Notes: generated from the letters alone by a model not told the origin. A stretch of DNA of 64,000 nt from Snodgrassella alvi (GCF_002777855.1 NZ_MEIK01000028.1:81735-145734), one strand, 5' to 3'; numbered from the stretch's first letter, positions 1 through 12,174 are shown. Numbers and translations are program-made.

Positions 1-144
1 AAATATGGAAAGGAAAATCTTAAATCCATAAAAGTTATTATATACTCTAGTTTTCCTGAATATGATAAAGTAAAAAGAATTTTAAGGGAATTAAACTTAA
101 AAGTTGGCAAAAATATTGTTTTAATTAATGCAATTCCAGAATAA
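1..144 (+). CDS. C-terminal end of an unknown small protein (cut by window edge)
   Basis: An open frame runs from the first base to a TAA at 142-144, giving 47 residues that end in LINAIPE. It is rich in Lys, Ile and Leu and very AT-rich. No motif is recognisable. Small AT-rich proteins of this kind are common in toxin-immunity loci, and a two-partner secretion locus lies at the other end of this window, but nothing here proves a link. The reading frame without stops is the only evidence for coding. Confidence 0.45.
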   Translation, partial: KYGKENLKSIKVIIYSSFPEYDKVKRILRELNLKVGKNIVLINAIPE

Positions 145-1025
145 ACAACAACACATTTAAAAAAATTTATATATGTAATTATTACCAATTTAAATCTGAT
201 TTATCAAAATTTATATGAATATATTTAATAAATACACTTTAATTCAACAATACAATTGCAATTGCGTGTATGGATATTTAACAATGTTTTCTTTTCAACC
301 TAATTATATACCTTTACATCGTCCATTTTTTTCAGTTTATTTTTTAAAATTTTATGTTTGTAAGGGCGTTTAAAGAGTTAATATGTTGAAGAATGGTTAT
401 ATATTAAAATTACCCTTGATGCGTTTTCAATTATGGTAATCAGAAATATATATTGTTTCAGCATTGTGATTTTGTTACAGCCTTTTCAACTATAAACTGG
501 TTAATATTTTAATTTATTGCAATATATAAACAAAACTAAATCTCATTTGATTATGTTTGTAAACGATTTATATTTTTCTTTTCATTATTCAGAGATGGAT
601 AATGTAATGTGATTAAATAAATGTTTTAACAATTTAAATGCTAATATAGGCACCATTATTTAGCCAAAATCTTTATGAATATCTGGATTAACCTGAGCAA
701 TTTTGACAAATTGAATCTAGTTTGGTTGCTGTTTCTTAAGCTGTATAACTATGTGCATTTTTGGTAGTCGGATACAATAATTTTATAAGAACGGTCTAGA
801 TTAATTTGCTCATTTTTTTGGCTATTATTGGCATTGAACTAATATTTATTAGACACATCATTATTTTAGCTGGTAAAGAAACCCTTTTTATTTGATTTTA
901 TTACCAACCATGTGTTGATTCTTCTCAATTGTGAATAATTCCCATTAAAAAGTCTCGCAACTCAATTTCACATTGTTTGGTATATAGCCTTATGTAAAAT
1001 GTATGAAAAATATATATTCTTATCT
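145..1025. other. AT-rich gap with no supported gene
   Basis: About 880 bases, strongly AT-rich, with stops in all frames. I see no RNA gene, no long inverted repeat and no convincing decayed gene. It contains the upstream side of the left-edge gene's end and the 3' side of the RadC-like gene. Confidence 0.6.
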
Positions 1026-1700
1026 TTAATTATCAATATTTATTAGCTTGTGAACATTTTTGATTGGAATATCCATAATTTTGGCAATTTCTTCGATTGG
1101 CACACCTTTAGTCAATAATGCATTAGCAGTTGCATGTTCAAGTTTTTCCCGACGTGTTTTTTCAGCTTTGGTCTTACTTCTTTCAACCGCCAGCTTTTCT
1201 TTCGCAATTTGCTTTTCTTCTTTTCGGATGCGCTCAATAACTTGAAAAGTCGGTACGTATTTCAGGCTTTGTTCCAGTTCCTCCATCAGTTTAATACTGC
1301 GAAAACTAATATAAGTTGTGGGGGTAATAATCAGATGGTCGACAAGGTCAATATTTAAAATGCGGCCAACTTGAATTAAACGGTCAGTGATATCCTTATC
1401 TGCCTCAGACGGCGTCAGCGAACCGGAAGGGTGATTATGTACCATAATAACGCGAGAAGCGTTTTTCATCACAGCTACGCGAAATACATTTATTGGCTCT
1501 ATATTCACCGATTTATAGCTGCCCAGTGCAATTAGCTCAAGGTACAGAATATAACCTGCCTGATTCATACCAATCATCCACAGATGTTCTTTTTCTCGGT
1601 CGATCTTGTTTTCACGCAATAACACACGCTGCATAATCTTGTACACATCATCCGTGCCTGCAATATAGCGTTTGTCCTGCGAGGTCAGTTTAATATCCAT
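1026..1700 (-). CDS. RadC-like JAB-domain protein with coiled-coil and helix-turn-helix tail
   Basis: 224 residues. Residues about 20-145 form a JAB/JAMM-type domain of the RadC kind, with the metal-site signature HNHPSGSLTPSEAD near residues 92-105. Ordinary RadC has about 100 residues with a helix-hairpin-helix region before this domain. Here that region is missing and the JAB domain starts almost at the N terminus. After it comes a charged Lys/Glu stretch (about 155-190) likely to be coiled coil. A short C-terminal segment (GVPIEEIAKIMDIP) looks like the helix-turn-helix tail often seen in Rpn-type nucleases. Such stand-alone RadC-like proteins are usually linked to mobile or accessory DNA; the molecular function of RadC itself is unsettled. 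The gene stands alone between two long AT-rich gaps. Confidence 0.8.
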   Translation of the reverse strand: MDIKLTSQDKRYIAGTDDVYKIMQRVLLRENKIDREKEHLWMIGMNQAGYILYLELIALGSYKSVNIEPINVFRVAVMKNASRVIMVHNHPSGSLTPSEADKDITDRLIQVGRILNIDLVDHLIITPTTYISFRSIKLMEELEQSLKYVPTFQVIERIRKEEKQIAKEKLAVERSKTKAEKTRREKLEHATANALLTKGVPIEEIAKIMDIPIKNVHKLINIDN

Positions 1701-2861
1701 CTTAAAACCTTATAAAATCACCGAAAATACTATAGCATATACATGCATACGCTTGGCCAATGTCATTTAATTTTGATATATCAAATTTTAGCGCTAAGTA
1801 TCAATCTAGTAGATTTTTAATGTGAAAATGTCGTCCAGAACGACGGTTCTTTTTAATCAGAGCCTTATTTGAATTCTATTTTACCAATATAAGCTCTTTT
1901 TTTGTTGCTATTCTATTTGATTAAACTCAGTTTTTTTCACCTTCTCAATAAAAAAGTTAATCACTTTATCTTGGCCGCTATTAGCCTCGCAGTAGATGAG
2001 ACTTACTGCACATCCCGCATAAACCACAAGTTTACTTATTTTTCTCAAACGGTAGATTGTTAATGATTGTCGATTGCCTGCTTATCTATTTAGTTTATCA
2101 GCAAGACTAATACTTTTTTCCTATAGCTGGTGGTTATATAACCAAGCAGGCACTATTCCCCTCTGAGCTTGAAAATGCTGATTTAGATGGATTAATAAGG
2201 AATAGATAGGAAACAGAAATACATGGCTGAGTGCAGAGCAAGATATGCTTATCACCAGCAACTAAAGATTAGACATGTAAGAAAGCAGACAAAACAGCAT
2301 AATGAAAATTGCAATTTTTAAAACCAGCACATAATGAGCAAATAAGCTCATATAGGTAGTGAGATAAACTCAGCAGCAATCTATTTTGGCCAAAATAGCA
2401 ACTAAAGTCAGCACTGGAATCTGGACTAAGTATGAAATACGAAGTAATTAGTGAATTAGATTTCATTTTCTAAGGCATTTGTTTATTACCGCTATTAGCG
2501 AAGATTTTATATAATTTGGATAAAACATCCAGTTAGACAAAATCAATATCGCTTTAGGTATTATGATAGAAAGTAATCGGCAATATTGGCTAACCAACTT
2601 TTGTCCACAACTCACAGCCACAATTGAGCATGAGAATATAAAACAGAATGGCAAATGCTATAATTTTTGTCTGATAACTAATAGATAAAATCAAACCCAT
2701 ACCGAAAAATCCACAAGACCAGCTCGGATATTAATACGCTCCGGCAGCCATAACTAATGCTGTTTTTAACCAATCTGTAGCTAGCTTAGAATATAGTTGT
2801 AAAAATTTACTTTGCTTCATTACATATCAGGTTGTATCAATTTATAATATAAATTAAGCAT
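1701..2861. other. Long AT-rich gap between the RadC-like gene and gyrB
   Basis: About 1.16 kb with no supported gene. A perfect 14-base palindrome, TTTGATATATCAAA, lies at 1772-1785 just upstream of the RadC-like gene and could be an operator. One DnaA-box-like word, TTGTCCACA, is at 2601-2609. Short frames at 2269-2654 have no recognisable product and no good ribosome binding site, so I do not call them genes. Confidence 0.5.
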
Positions 2862-2893
2862 AAAAAAAGAATGGCAATAGCCATCCTTTTTTG
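2862..2893 (-). terminator. Rho-independent terminator of gyrB
   Basis: On the minus strand a stem GGATGGC / GCCATTC with loop TATT is followed by seven T. It lies just past the gyrB stop codon. Confidence 0.75.
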
Positions 2894-2909
2894 ATTAGAG
2901 AAAACTTGC

Positions 2910-5309
<2,400 letters not shown>

Positions 5310-5428
5310 TTATAAATCTGGGGCAGCGGTTATGCTTTTAATATGATGCCTGTTGGCAGAAAAGAATATTAAGGATGCTCAATTTTGCCATATTTACAGG
5401 GCTGAATCGAATAATTCATTAGATAATT

Positions 5429-5437
5429 ATTATAGCA
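5429..5437 (-). promoter_or_regulatory. Extended -10 promoter element for gyrB
   Basis: The minus strand reads TGCTATAAT, an extended -10 box, about 130 bases upstream of the gyrB start. A weak -35 (TGAAAA) lies about 18 bases further upstream. It sits between the dnaN terminator and gyrB, so gyrB can be transcribed separately. Confidence 0.55.
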
Positions 5438-5522
5438 GAAATTAAGTTTTTTTTCAGCCGGTTGATATGTTTAAGGTGATGTTTTATCGGATTTTTTATT
5501 GAATGATAATTATGTTGAATGT

Positions 5523-5584
5523 AAAGAAAAAACTGCCCTGAATCAGATATGGATGAGGGAATCATTTATTCTGATTCAGGGCAG
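5523..5584 (-). terminator. Terminator of dnaN
   Basis: Perfect 15-base arms: CTGCCCTGAATCAGA at 5533-5547 pairs with 5570-5584. An A-rich run at 5523-5532 becomes the T tract on the minus strand. It lies about 27 bases past the dnaN stop. Confidence 0.85.
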
Positions 5585-5610
5585 TTGCTAAGTCTTTGTA
5601 TAAGAGATAT

Positions 5611-6714
5611 TTATATTCTCATCGGCATGACTATGTATTTAAAATCGGGATTGTTGGGGATTGTAAATAATGTTGAGCGATTGGCATCGCCGAATGCCAG
5701 TTGCAAGTCATCGGCATGTAAGTTGCGTAATACATCCATCAGATAATTGATGTTGAATCCGACCTCCAGTGTGTCACCCTGATAAGCGATTTCCAATTCT
5801 TCGCGTGCTTCTTCTTGTTCATTATTGTTACAAGTGACGCTGAGCAGCCCCGGCTGGATTTGCAAACGCGCACCGCGGAATTTTTCATTGGCCAGAATAG
5901 CTGCACGTTCTAAAGCGCCAAGTAATTCGCTACGATTGGCAAGGAAGATTTTGTCATTATCTAGCGGAATCACGCGGTTGTAGTCTGGGAATTTGCCGTC
6001 TACTACTTTGGAAACGATAATAGTATCGTTGCAACGGAAGCGAACCTGATTATTTAATAGTTCTATAGTAATTGGTTGCTCAGGGAATGTAAGCAATTTG
6101 AATAGTTCCAGTACCGTTTTGCGGGGTAGAATCACTTCTGCTTTAGGTAAATCTGTATCGAGACTACAGGCGGCATAGGCCAAGCGGTGCCCGTCTGTGG
6201 CTACTAAACGCAGCTGATTGCCTTCGGTTTGCATCAGTAAGCCGTTTAGATAATATCGAATATCCTGAATGGCCATGCTGTATTGGACCTGTGACAGCAT
6301 TTCTCTGAAGGTCTCCTGAGGGAGGGAGAAGCTGGCATTTACGTCTTCTCCTACACTCATCAGTGGAAAGTCTTCTGCCGGCAAAGTTTGTAGATTAAAG
6401 CGGCTTTTGCCGGCTTTTAGGACCAGACGGTTATTGTTCCAGTCTAGTGAAACCATGGCACCGGCTGGTAGGGCACGCAGAATATCCTGTAGTTTTTTGG
6501 CATTGGTGGTAATGCGGAAATCTTCAGCTTCGCTTTTTGGGCCTATGGTATCAATCTGAATTTCCAGATCGGTGGCCAAAATTTTGATTTGCCCCTGATG
6601 GTTCTCCAGTAATACGTTAGATAGGATCGGCAAGGTATGGCGACGCTCGACAATGCCGGTTACGGCTTGCAGAGGTTTAAGTAAACTATCACGTTCTGCT
6701 TGTAGAATCAGCAT
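5611..6714 (-). CDS. dnaN: DNA polymerase III beta sliding clamp
   Basis: 367 residues, the normal clamp length, beginning MLILQAERDSLLKPLQAVTG and ending in the conserved MPMRI tail that forms part of the clamp's binding pocket. The protein dimerises into a ring on DNA and tethers polymerase III and other repair partners. Three repeated clamp domains of about 120 residues each are expected and the length fits. It lies 15 bases downstream of dnaA, so the two are almost certainly one transcript. A strong terminator follows. Confidence 0.97.
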   Translation of the reverse strand: MLILQAERDSLLKPLQAVTGIVERRHTLPILSNVLLENHQGQIKILATDLEIQIDTIGPKSEAEDFRITTNAKKLQDILRALPAGAMVSLDWNNNRLVLKAGKSRFNLQTLPAEDFPLMSVGEDVNASFSLPQETFREMLSQVQYSMAIQDIRYYLNGLLMQTEGNQLRLVATDGHRLAYAACSLDTDLPKAEVILPRKTVLELFKLLTFPEQPITIELLNNQVRFRCNDTIIVSKVVDGKFPDYNRVIPLDNDKIFLANRSELLGALERAAILANEKFRGARLQIQPGLLSVTCNNNEQEEAREELEIAYQGDTLEVGFNINYLMDVLRNLHADDLQLAFGDANRSTLFTIPNNPDFKYIVMPMRI

Positions 6715-6729
6715 GTTGTTTTCCTTGGT

Positions 6730-8355
6730 TTAATCTCGCAAAATCATCATTAAGGTTTCGTACGCTTTGGTTGTCTCGGCATCTGATTTACGGAGTTTGG
6801 AGATGCTTTTTACCGCATGCATGACTGTGGTGTGGTCACGGCCACCAAATCCGCTGCCAATAGCGGGTAAACTAAGTGGGGTGAGTTCTTTAGCCAAGGT
6901 CATGGCCATCTGACGCGGACGTGCCAGATTACGTGTACGTTTTTTGCCTACCATATCACTGATGGTGATACCATAAAATTTGGCTACGGTGTTTTGGATG
7001 TGTTCCAGTGTCATTGGTTTGTGATTGACGGCCAGAATATCCTGTAGTGCTTCTGTGGCTAAACCGACATCAATCGGCCGGCTGGCAAAACGGCTTTGAG
7101 CCACAACACGCTTGAATGCGCCTTCTAGTTCGCGCACATTACTGCGGATATGTTTGGCAATAAAGAACGCAGCTTCGTCTTCAAGTTTTACCTGTGCCAG
7201 CTCGGCTTTTTTCTGCAGAATGGCAACACGCATTTCCAGTTCAGGTGGTTCCAGCTCTAGACTTAGTCCCCATGAAAAGCGTGATTTTAAGCGATCGTCC
7301 ATGCCATCAATATGAGTAGGCAAGGTATCACATGTAAGAATAACCTGTTTTTTTTCGTCAATTAAATGGTTGTAGACGTAAAAAAACTCTTCCATGGTGC
7401 GGTCTTTACCAGCAATAAACTGAACATCATCCATAATCAGCAAGTCCACCTGTTGGTATTGCTGACGCATGGCATCGAAAGATTTAGCATGGAAAGCATT
7501 CATGATGCCACGGATGAATTCATCGGCATGTATATAACGGATTTTGACTTTGGCATCTGCAGCAAAGAGCTGATTACCAATGGCCTGTACTAAGTGAGTC
7601 TTACCCAAACCAGTGCTGCCGTAAACAAAAAACGGGTTGTACATGCTATTGCCTGGGTTTTCCGCTATAGAGAGGGCGGCTGCATGGGCTAGCCGGTTAC
7701 CTTTGCCTTGTACCAGTGCAGCGAAGGTGTGTTCAGGATTGAGATTAGTGTCGGTATAGCGTGATTTTTTACTGTTTGCCAGTACATTATCAGACTCAGT
7801 TGTAGGTGTAGTTGTTTCTTTTTTATCTACTTTGCTTGGTTTTTTAGGGCTGACTTCACTGCTTTCAGCCGTATTGCTATCACTTTTAGACTGATTATTT
7901 TTTAGCCTTTTGGCAATAATGTCCTGAGCGGATTCAGTGCGTTTAGTTGTTGAACGCGGTTTGGCTTCTTCAGGTGCAGGGGTAGTGTTTAAGGGTTCAT
8001 GTTTATTAAGGTTTTCAGTCTCCACCTGAACCGGAGTACCGCTTTCAGCTTTTACAGAATTAATGGTATTGGTAATTGCCTGAGCCTGTGTAGCTGCTTG
8101 TAAAGATTGCCCCTGACCAATTTTGAGGATTAAAGGAGTTTGTCCGTGTGGGAGTATGGCCAGACGGGCGTTTTCCACAGCTGGCCAGAAACGCTCGCGT
8201 ATATGGTTGAATGCAAAGGTATTGCGCGCGAATATTACCCAGTTGCCATTTTCTTCGCCTACGGTTAGGGGAGCAATCCACATTTGGTATTGCTGGGGCG
8301 GTAGGTTTTGTTTAAGTTGTAACAGGCACTGCGGCCAAAATTCTGTTAGGGTCAT
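6730..8355 (-). CDS. dnaA: Chromosomal replication initiator DnaA
   Basis: 541 residues, longer than the E. coli protein (467). Domain I (about 1-75) is the helicase-loading and DiaA/Hda contact region. Domain II (about 76-205) is an expanded Ser/Thr/Lys-rich linker that explains the extra length. The AAA+ domain has Walker A GSTGLGKTHL near residue 245-254 and Walker B LLIMDDVQF near residue 305. Domain IV holds the DnaA-box-binding helix-turn-helix, ending in GGRDHTTVMHAV. A promoter-like site lies about 72-100 bases upstream. It is transcribed away from rpmH and toward dnaN. Confidence 0.97.
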   Translation of the reverse strand: MTLTEFWPQCLLQLKQNLPPQQYQMWIAPLTVGEENGNWVIFARNTFAFNHIRERFWPAVENARLAILPHGQTPLILKIGQGQSLQAATQAQAITNTINSVKAESGTPVQVETENLNKHEPLNTTPAPEEAKPRSTTKRTESAQDIIAKRLKNNQSKSDSNTAESSEVSPKKPSKVDKKETTTPTTESDNVLANSKKSRYTDTNLNPEHTFAALVQGKGNRLAHAAALSIAENPGNSMYNPFFVYGSTGLGKTHLVQAIGNQLFAADAKVKIRYIHADEFIRGIMNAFHAKSFDAMRQQYQQVDLLIMDDVQFIAGKDRTMEEFFYVYNHLIDEKKQVILTCDTLPTHIDGMDDRLKSRFSWGLSLELEPPELEMRVAILQKKAELAQVKLEDEAAFFIAKHIRSNVRELEGAFKRVVAQSRFASRPIDVGLATEALQDILAVNHKPMTLEHIQNTVAKFYGITISDMVGKKRTRNLARPRQMAMTLAKELTPLSLPAIGSGFGGRDHTTVMHAVKSISKLRKSDAETTKAYETLMMILRD

Positions 8356-8426
8356 GCGTGAAGCTTATTTTGTCTGCCAATGGGGCTTGGCTTAAGTAAT
8401 AGAAACAGGTATCGCCTATTATGCTA

Positions 8427-8455
8427 ATTATACGCAATAAAGAGCTTTATGACCA
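8427..8455 (-). promoter_or_regulatory. Promoter for dnaA-dnaN
   Basis: On the minus strand a TATAAT -10 box (8427-8432) and a TGGTCA -35-like box (8450-8455) are spaced by 17 bases. They lie about 75 bases before the dnaA start. No perfect DnaA box is present in this dnaA-rpmH gap. Confidence 0.6.
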
Positions 8456-8512
8456 CGATTTGCACTCTGTGTTAACCCGTTTGCAGTCTGGGTTTGCTCT
8501 AGATTATATTGA

Positions 8513-8541
8513 TTGACAAAGTGCTGTTCTTGTTGTGTAAT
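8513..8541 (+). promoter_or_regulatory. Promoter for rpmH-rnpA-yidD-yidC
   Basis: A consensus TTGACA (8513-8518) is followed after 17 bases by TGTAAT (8536-8541), about 36 bases before the rpmH start. This fits the strong promoter expected for a ribosomal protein gene. Confidence 0.75.
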
Positions 8542-8577
8542 GCTACGTTTTATTTAAAGTTAATTCGGGAATAAATT

Positions 8578-8712
8578 ATGAAACGTACTTATCAACCATC
8601 CGTTACCCGTCGCAAACGCACTCATGGCTTTCTGGTTCGCAGCAAAACACGCGGTGGACGTGCTGTACTGGCTGCCCGTCGTGCCAAGGGTCGTAAACGT
8701 TTGGCTGTGTAA
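8578..8712 (+). CDS. rpmH: 50S ribosomal protein L34
   Basis: 44 residues, the standard length for L34, beginning [18 protein letters not shown] and ending in GRKRLAV. It is an Arg/Lys-rich ribosomal protein of the large subunit. The gene starts at an ATG behind GGGAATAAATT and stops at TAA 8710-8712. It is the first gene of the conserved rpmH-rnpA-yidD-yidC block and is divergent from dnaA. Confidence 0.97.
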   Translation: MKRTYQPSVTRRKRTHGFLVRSKTRGGRAVLAARRAKGRKRLAV

Positions 8713-8720
8713 GCACAAGA

Positions 8721-9080
8721 ATGGATTATCATTTTGGCAAAAAATATCGCCTTTTAAAAACGGATGATTTTTCATCCGTTTTTGCGTTACGTTGCCAGAA
8801 AAGTCGTGCTTGGATTCAGGTGTTTCATGCACGCAATACACTTGGTTTTCCGCGTCTGGGTTTGGTAGTGGCCAAAAAAGTGGCCAAACGAGCCAATCGG
8901 CGCAATTACATGAAACGTGTATTAAGAGAATGGTTTCGCCTGCACCGGCATGAATTGCCGCCGTCAGATATAATCATTCGTGTACGCCAGCCCTTCCGAC
9001 ATGTGGATTATGCTGGTGTAACCAAGACTTTACAACAGTTGCTTTTGGCAGCTGACGGGTGTAAAGCAAAGTCGCAATGA
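8721..9080 (+). CDS. rnpA: Ribonuclease P protein component
   Basis: 119 residues. RnpA is the protein cofactor of RNase P and helps the RNA subunit bind and cut pre-tRNA leaders. The family's RNR motif is visible as [19 protein letters not shown] near residues 55-73. The start at 8721 lies 8 bases after the rpmH stop. The last codons overlap the start of yidD by 4 bases (ATGA), which points to translational coupling. Confidence 0.95.
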   Translation: MDYHFGKKYRLLKTDDFSSVFALRCQKSRAWIQVFHARNTLGFPRLGLVVAKKVAKRANRRNYMKRVLREWFRLHRHELPPSDIIIRVRQPFRHVDYAGVTKTLQQLLLAADGCKAKSQ

Positions 9081-9286
9081 GATATTTATTGCTGGGTCTG
9101 ATTCGGGTTTACCAGTATGCCATCAGCCCGCTTTTGCCGCCCCGTTGCCGTTATAGCCCGACCTGTTCGCAATATGCAGTACTCGCTCTGCAAAAATACG
9201 GGGTATTCAAGGGTGGCTGGCTGACAATCAAGCGCATTTGCCGCTGTCATCCCTGGGGTGGTTGCGGTCATGACCCACTTCCTTAG
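9077..9286 (+). CDS. yidD: Membrane protein insertion efficiency factor YidD
   Basis: 69 residues, normal family length. The pattern [23 protein letters not shown] and the C-terminal [15 protein letters not shown] are the family's hallmark cysteine-containing motifs. YidD is a small membrane-associated protein that aids YidC-dependent insertion. It overlaps rnpA by 4 bases and lies 21 bases before yidC. Confidence 0.95.
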   Translation: MRYLLLGLIRVYQYAISPLLPPRCRYSPTCSQYAVLALQKYGVFKGGWLTIKRICRCHPWGGCGHDPLP

Positions 9287-9307
9287 CGAATACACACGGA
9301 ATACACT

Positions 9308-10963
9308 ATGGATTTTAAACGATTATTGATATTTTTTGTGCTGACCATGGCCATTTTGCTGGGTTGGGAAAAATTATACCCACAACCCGAAAATCAGCCA
9401 GCGGCACAACAAACATCTTCTACGAGCAATGCAGTTTCCACTGGCGTGGGAGCTGAGGGTGCATTAAGTAAAACTGAGCCAGTTACGGTCACTACGGATA
9501 CTGTTAAGGCGGTTATTGATGAAAAAACTGGCGATTTGCGCCAGCTTACACTGACTAAATACAAAGCTACCAGTGATGCCAGTAAGCCATTTGTGCTGCT
9601 GGATAATGGTGCGAATGGCCATCAGTACATTGCCCAGTCGGTATTATTAAATCGTCAGGGTGATTATCAGTTTAAAAATCTGATTTTTACTGCGCCGCAA
9701 AAACAATACACACTTAATGGAGACAAGCTGGATGTGCGTTTGACAGCAGCAGAGCAGAATGGTGTGCAGGTAAGTAAGATTTATACCTTTACTAAAGGTA
9801 GCTATTTGATTGGCCTTCGCTATGAAATTGCCAATCACAATGCACAGCCGCTGCAAATGGATGTGGCCTATCGGGTTTTGCGTGATGACAAGGAGCCTGA
9901 AGGTACTGGCTATTTCGATCACACCTATACTGGTCCGGTGCTGTATACGCCCAATGGTAAATTTGAAAAAGTGGCTTTTAAAGATCTGGACAGCGATTAT
10001 GCTTCCGGTCGTGACCGAGCAGACTATCAGCGTAAAACCAATACCGGCTGGATCGGTATGACCCAGCACTACTTTATGACTACGTGGATTCTGCAGCCGA
10101 AAGAGGGCAGCAGTGTTTGTGGCAGCAATGATGACTGCAAAATTGATATTCGCAAACGTAGTGATGGCTTATATTCGGCAGGTGTGCGCGTACCAGTAAA
10201 AGATATTCCCGCTAATTCCAGTGCTAGCTTCGGTATTTCTTTATATTCTGGTCCGCAGATTTATTCAGTAATTACTAAGGTTGCTGATCATCTGCAAATG
10301 ATTAAAGACTATGGCAAGGTATCGCTGTTTTCTTCGCCGTTATTTTGGCTGCTAAACTGGTGGCATGGACTGGTACAGAACTGGGGCTGGGCAATTATTC
10401 TGCTGACGCTTACTGTAAAAGCCATTCTTTTCCCGCTTACTCATGCTTCGTATAAATCTATGGCTAAGATGCGTGCCGTAGCACCTCGCTTGCAGGCATT
10501 GAAAGACCAGTATGGCGATGACCGCATGCGTATGCAGCAAGAAATGATGTCGTTGTACAAAAAGGAAAAAATCAATCCTGTTGGCGGCTGCCTGCCTATG
10601 CTGTTGCAGATACCGGTTTTCATCGGTTTGTACTGGGCACTGTTTGCTTCGGTAGAATTGCGCGGTGCTCCATGGATTGGCTGGATTACCGATTTGGGAC
10701 GTCAGGATCCTTATTACATTCTGCCGGTATTGATGGCCCTGACCATGTATCTGCAAACCTTTATGAATCCGCCTCCTACGGATCCGATGCAGGCTAAAAT
10801 GATGAAAATCATGCCGGTAGCGTTTTCTGTGATGTTCTTCTTTTTCCCTGCCGGTTTGGTACTGTACTGGCTGACAAACAATATTTTAACGCTAGCACAA
10901 CAATGGTTTATTAATAAACGTATTGAACGGCAGGCGAAACTGCACCGCTCATTGGATGCATGA
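9308..10963 (+). CDS. yidC: Membrane protein insertase YidC
   Basis: 551 residues, typical for the Gram-negative form. One N-terminal membrane segment (LLIFFVLTMAILLGW, about 6-20) is followed by a large periplasmic domain (about 60-340) and then the conserved five-helix insertase core. The core includes WGWAIILLTLTVKAILFPLT, with the catalytic-groove Arg/Lys region after it, and GGCLPMLLQIPVFIGLYWAL. It inserts and folds inner-membrane proteins with or without SecYEG. It ends the rpmH operon and is followed by a terminator; the mnmE gene often found next is absent. Confidence 0.97.
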   Translation: MDFKRLLIFFVLTMAILLGWEKLYPQPENQPAAQQTSSTSNAVSTGVGAEGALSKTEPVTVTTDTVKAVIDEKTGDLRQLTLTKYKATSDASKPFVLLDNGANGHQYIAQSVLLNRQGDYQFKNLIFTAPQKQYTLNGDKLDVRLTAAEQNGVQVSKIYTFTKGSYLIGLRYEIANHNAQPLQMDVAYRVLRDDKEPEGTGYFDHTYTGPVLYTPNGKFEKVAFKDLDSDYASGRDRADYQRKTNTGWIGMTQHYFMTTWILQPKEGSSVCGSNDDCKIDIRKRSDGLYSAGVRVPVKDIPANSSASFGISLYSGPQIYSVITKVADHLQMIKDYGKVSLFSSPLFWLLNWWHGLVQNWGWAIILLTLTVKAILFPLTHASYKSMAKMRAVAPRLQALKDQYGDDRMRMQQEMMSLYKKEKINPVGGCLPMLLQIPVFIGLYWALFASVELRGAPWIGWITDLGRQDPYYILPVLMALTMYLQTFMNPPPTDPMQAKMMKIMPVAFSVMFFFFPAGLVLYWLTNNILTLAQQWFINKRIERQAKLHRSLDA

Positions 10964-10983
10964 TTATAGCTTGCTAGTAAAAG

Positions 10984-11007
10984 GCACTTCAGTTTGAAGT
11001 GCTTTTT
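10984..11007 (+). terminator. Terminator of yidC operon
   Basis: Stem GCACTTCA / TGAAGTGC with a three-base loop and a T5 tail, 20 bases past the yidC stop. Confidence 0.85.
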
Positions 11008-11714
11008 ATTTGTTCAGTGCTTCAGAGACATATCGCCGGTGTAAGAGTTAATCATTAATGAGTTTTTCTATATAAATTGTTTAAAGCAGTTCTTATATTT
11101 GCTACTGTGAGCATGAGTGCACATTTATGATATTCGTTCAGGTATTTTCAGGAATTAGTTTATATAGAAAATATGCTTACTTTTTTTTTATAAGCTGATG
11201 TGTATTAAATGTAAAGCAGGTACCTGATTTCTAGATGATAAAAAATAAACAAAAATACTTATGGTAGGGAATTAAGTTTAATTTTTAATGGAATGCATCA
11301 CTGACCGTTATCGTTTTTTAAGCTTGAGAATCGCGATAAATGTTTTTTGTATTCAGATTTTTACTTATCAATAATCAATTTGCATATTTATGTTTTATTC
11401 TTTTAGGAAAAAAAATGAGATTGGTATGAATAGGAACTTGTTCGGGTAATTACAGTAAATTAAGATTGTCGGAATTTAGTAAGCTAGCAGACTTTAGTAT
11501 TGCAATGATGGTCGTTATATCTGCTCAAATTTGCTTTTGGCTGGATTAACTCCTCCAAATTGAGCTATGAATTTTTAATTTCTCTTTTTTGCGTTAGAAC
11601 TATTATCAATACTATCATATTTTATTTTAAAACAAGCACTTCTGGCTGAAATGCTTGGTGATTATTGCGCATATTTTATTACGAATTAAATGATGGATAG
11701 CTTGGCTTAATTGT
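11008..11714. other. AT-rich gap with no supported gene
   Basis: About 700 bases between the yidC terminator and the terminator of the small membrane protein gene. Stops occur in all frames and I found no RNA gene, repeat or clear gene remnant. Confidence 0.55.
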
Positions 11715-11736
11715 GATTAAGTTTTCAAACTTAATC
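11715..11736 (-). terminator. Hairpin downstream of the small membrane protein gene
   Basis: Perfect 10-base arms GATTAAGTTT / AAACTTAATC with a 2-base loop. It lies about 17 bases past the stop of the gene at 11753. The U tract is poor, so it may be a weak terminator. Confidence 0.5.
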
Positions 11737-11752
11737 ATCATTGCTTTAAGCC

Positions 11753-12031
11753 TTAAAACTGATGCGCTGAATTAGCGATAATGCTACCGAAAATGGCTAG
11801 GACAATTATATATAGTATTATCGTTATTGCCACGACTATCAGGTATGCTTTGCAAAAATTAGAGCGGTTAGGATTGCCGTTGCCACTAAAAGCCCAGACT
11901 AAAACCATGATCAGATTGACAATAGGTATGCAAAACACGATAAACATTATAAGCCAGTCCCCAATAGACATAACTGGCGCAAGGTTGCCTGAAGAAGAGT
12001 TGAAAGTGTTATTATTTGTTGGATTTTGCAT
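11753..12031 (-). CDS. Small two-helix membrane protein, unknown function
   Basis: 92 residues. An Asn/Ser-rich N terminus of about 20 residues is followed by two hydrophobic segments, about 27-48 (WLIMFIVFCIPIVNLIMVLVW) and about 64-84 (YLIVVAITIILYIIVLAIFG). A polar loop, SGNGNPNRSNFCKA, separates them. This layout resembles small predicted membrane proteins of the DUF4870/YIP1-like sort, but I cannot name a family. It stands alone with its own terminator-like hairpin. Confidence 0.6.
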   Translation of the reverse strand: MQNPTNNNTFNSSSGNLAPVMSIGDWLIMFIVFCIPIVNLIMVLVWAFSGNGNPNRSNFCKAYLIVVAITIILYIIVLAIFGSIIANSAHQF

Positions 12032-12121
12032 AATTATTCATTTCAATAGTTAATAAATGTTATTAAATACTAACACATTTAATATTGTAAATGAATATCA
12101 TTTTGAAAAACTTGTATATTT

Positions 12122-12169
12122 AAGGCGTGACAGACTGAATGAAACGATATAGTGTCTATCACGCCTTTT
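12122..12169 (-). terminator. Terminator of the OmpA-type lipoprotein gene
   Basis: Arms AAGGCGTGA / TCACGCCTT enclose a long loop and lie just past the lipoprotein stop. The arm is AT-flanked on both sides, so it could act in both directions. Confidence 0.55.
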
Positions 12170-12174
12170 AGTCG

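Noticed and set aside
2269..2654. Two short minus-strand frames between the RadC-like gene and gyrB
   Set aside because: No ribosome binding sites or recognisable products; base composition is that of the surrounding gap.
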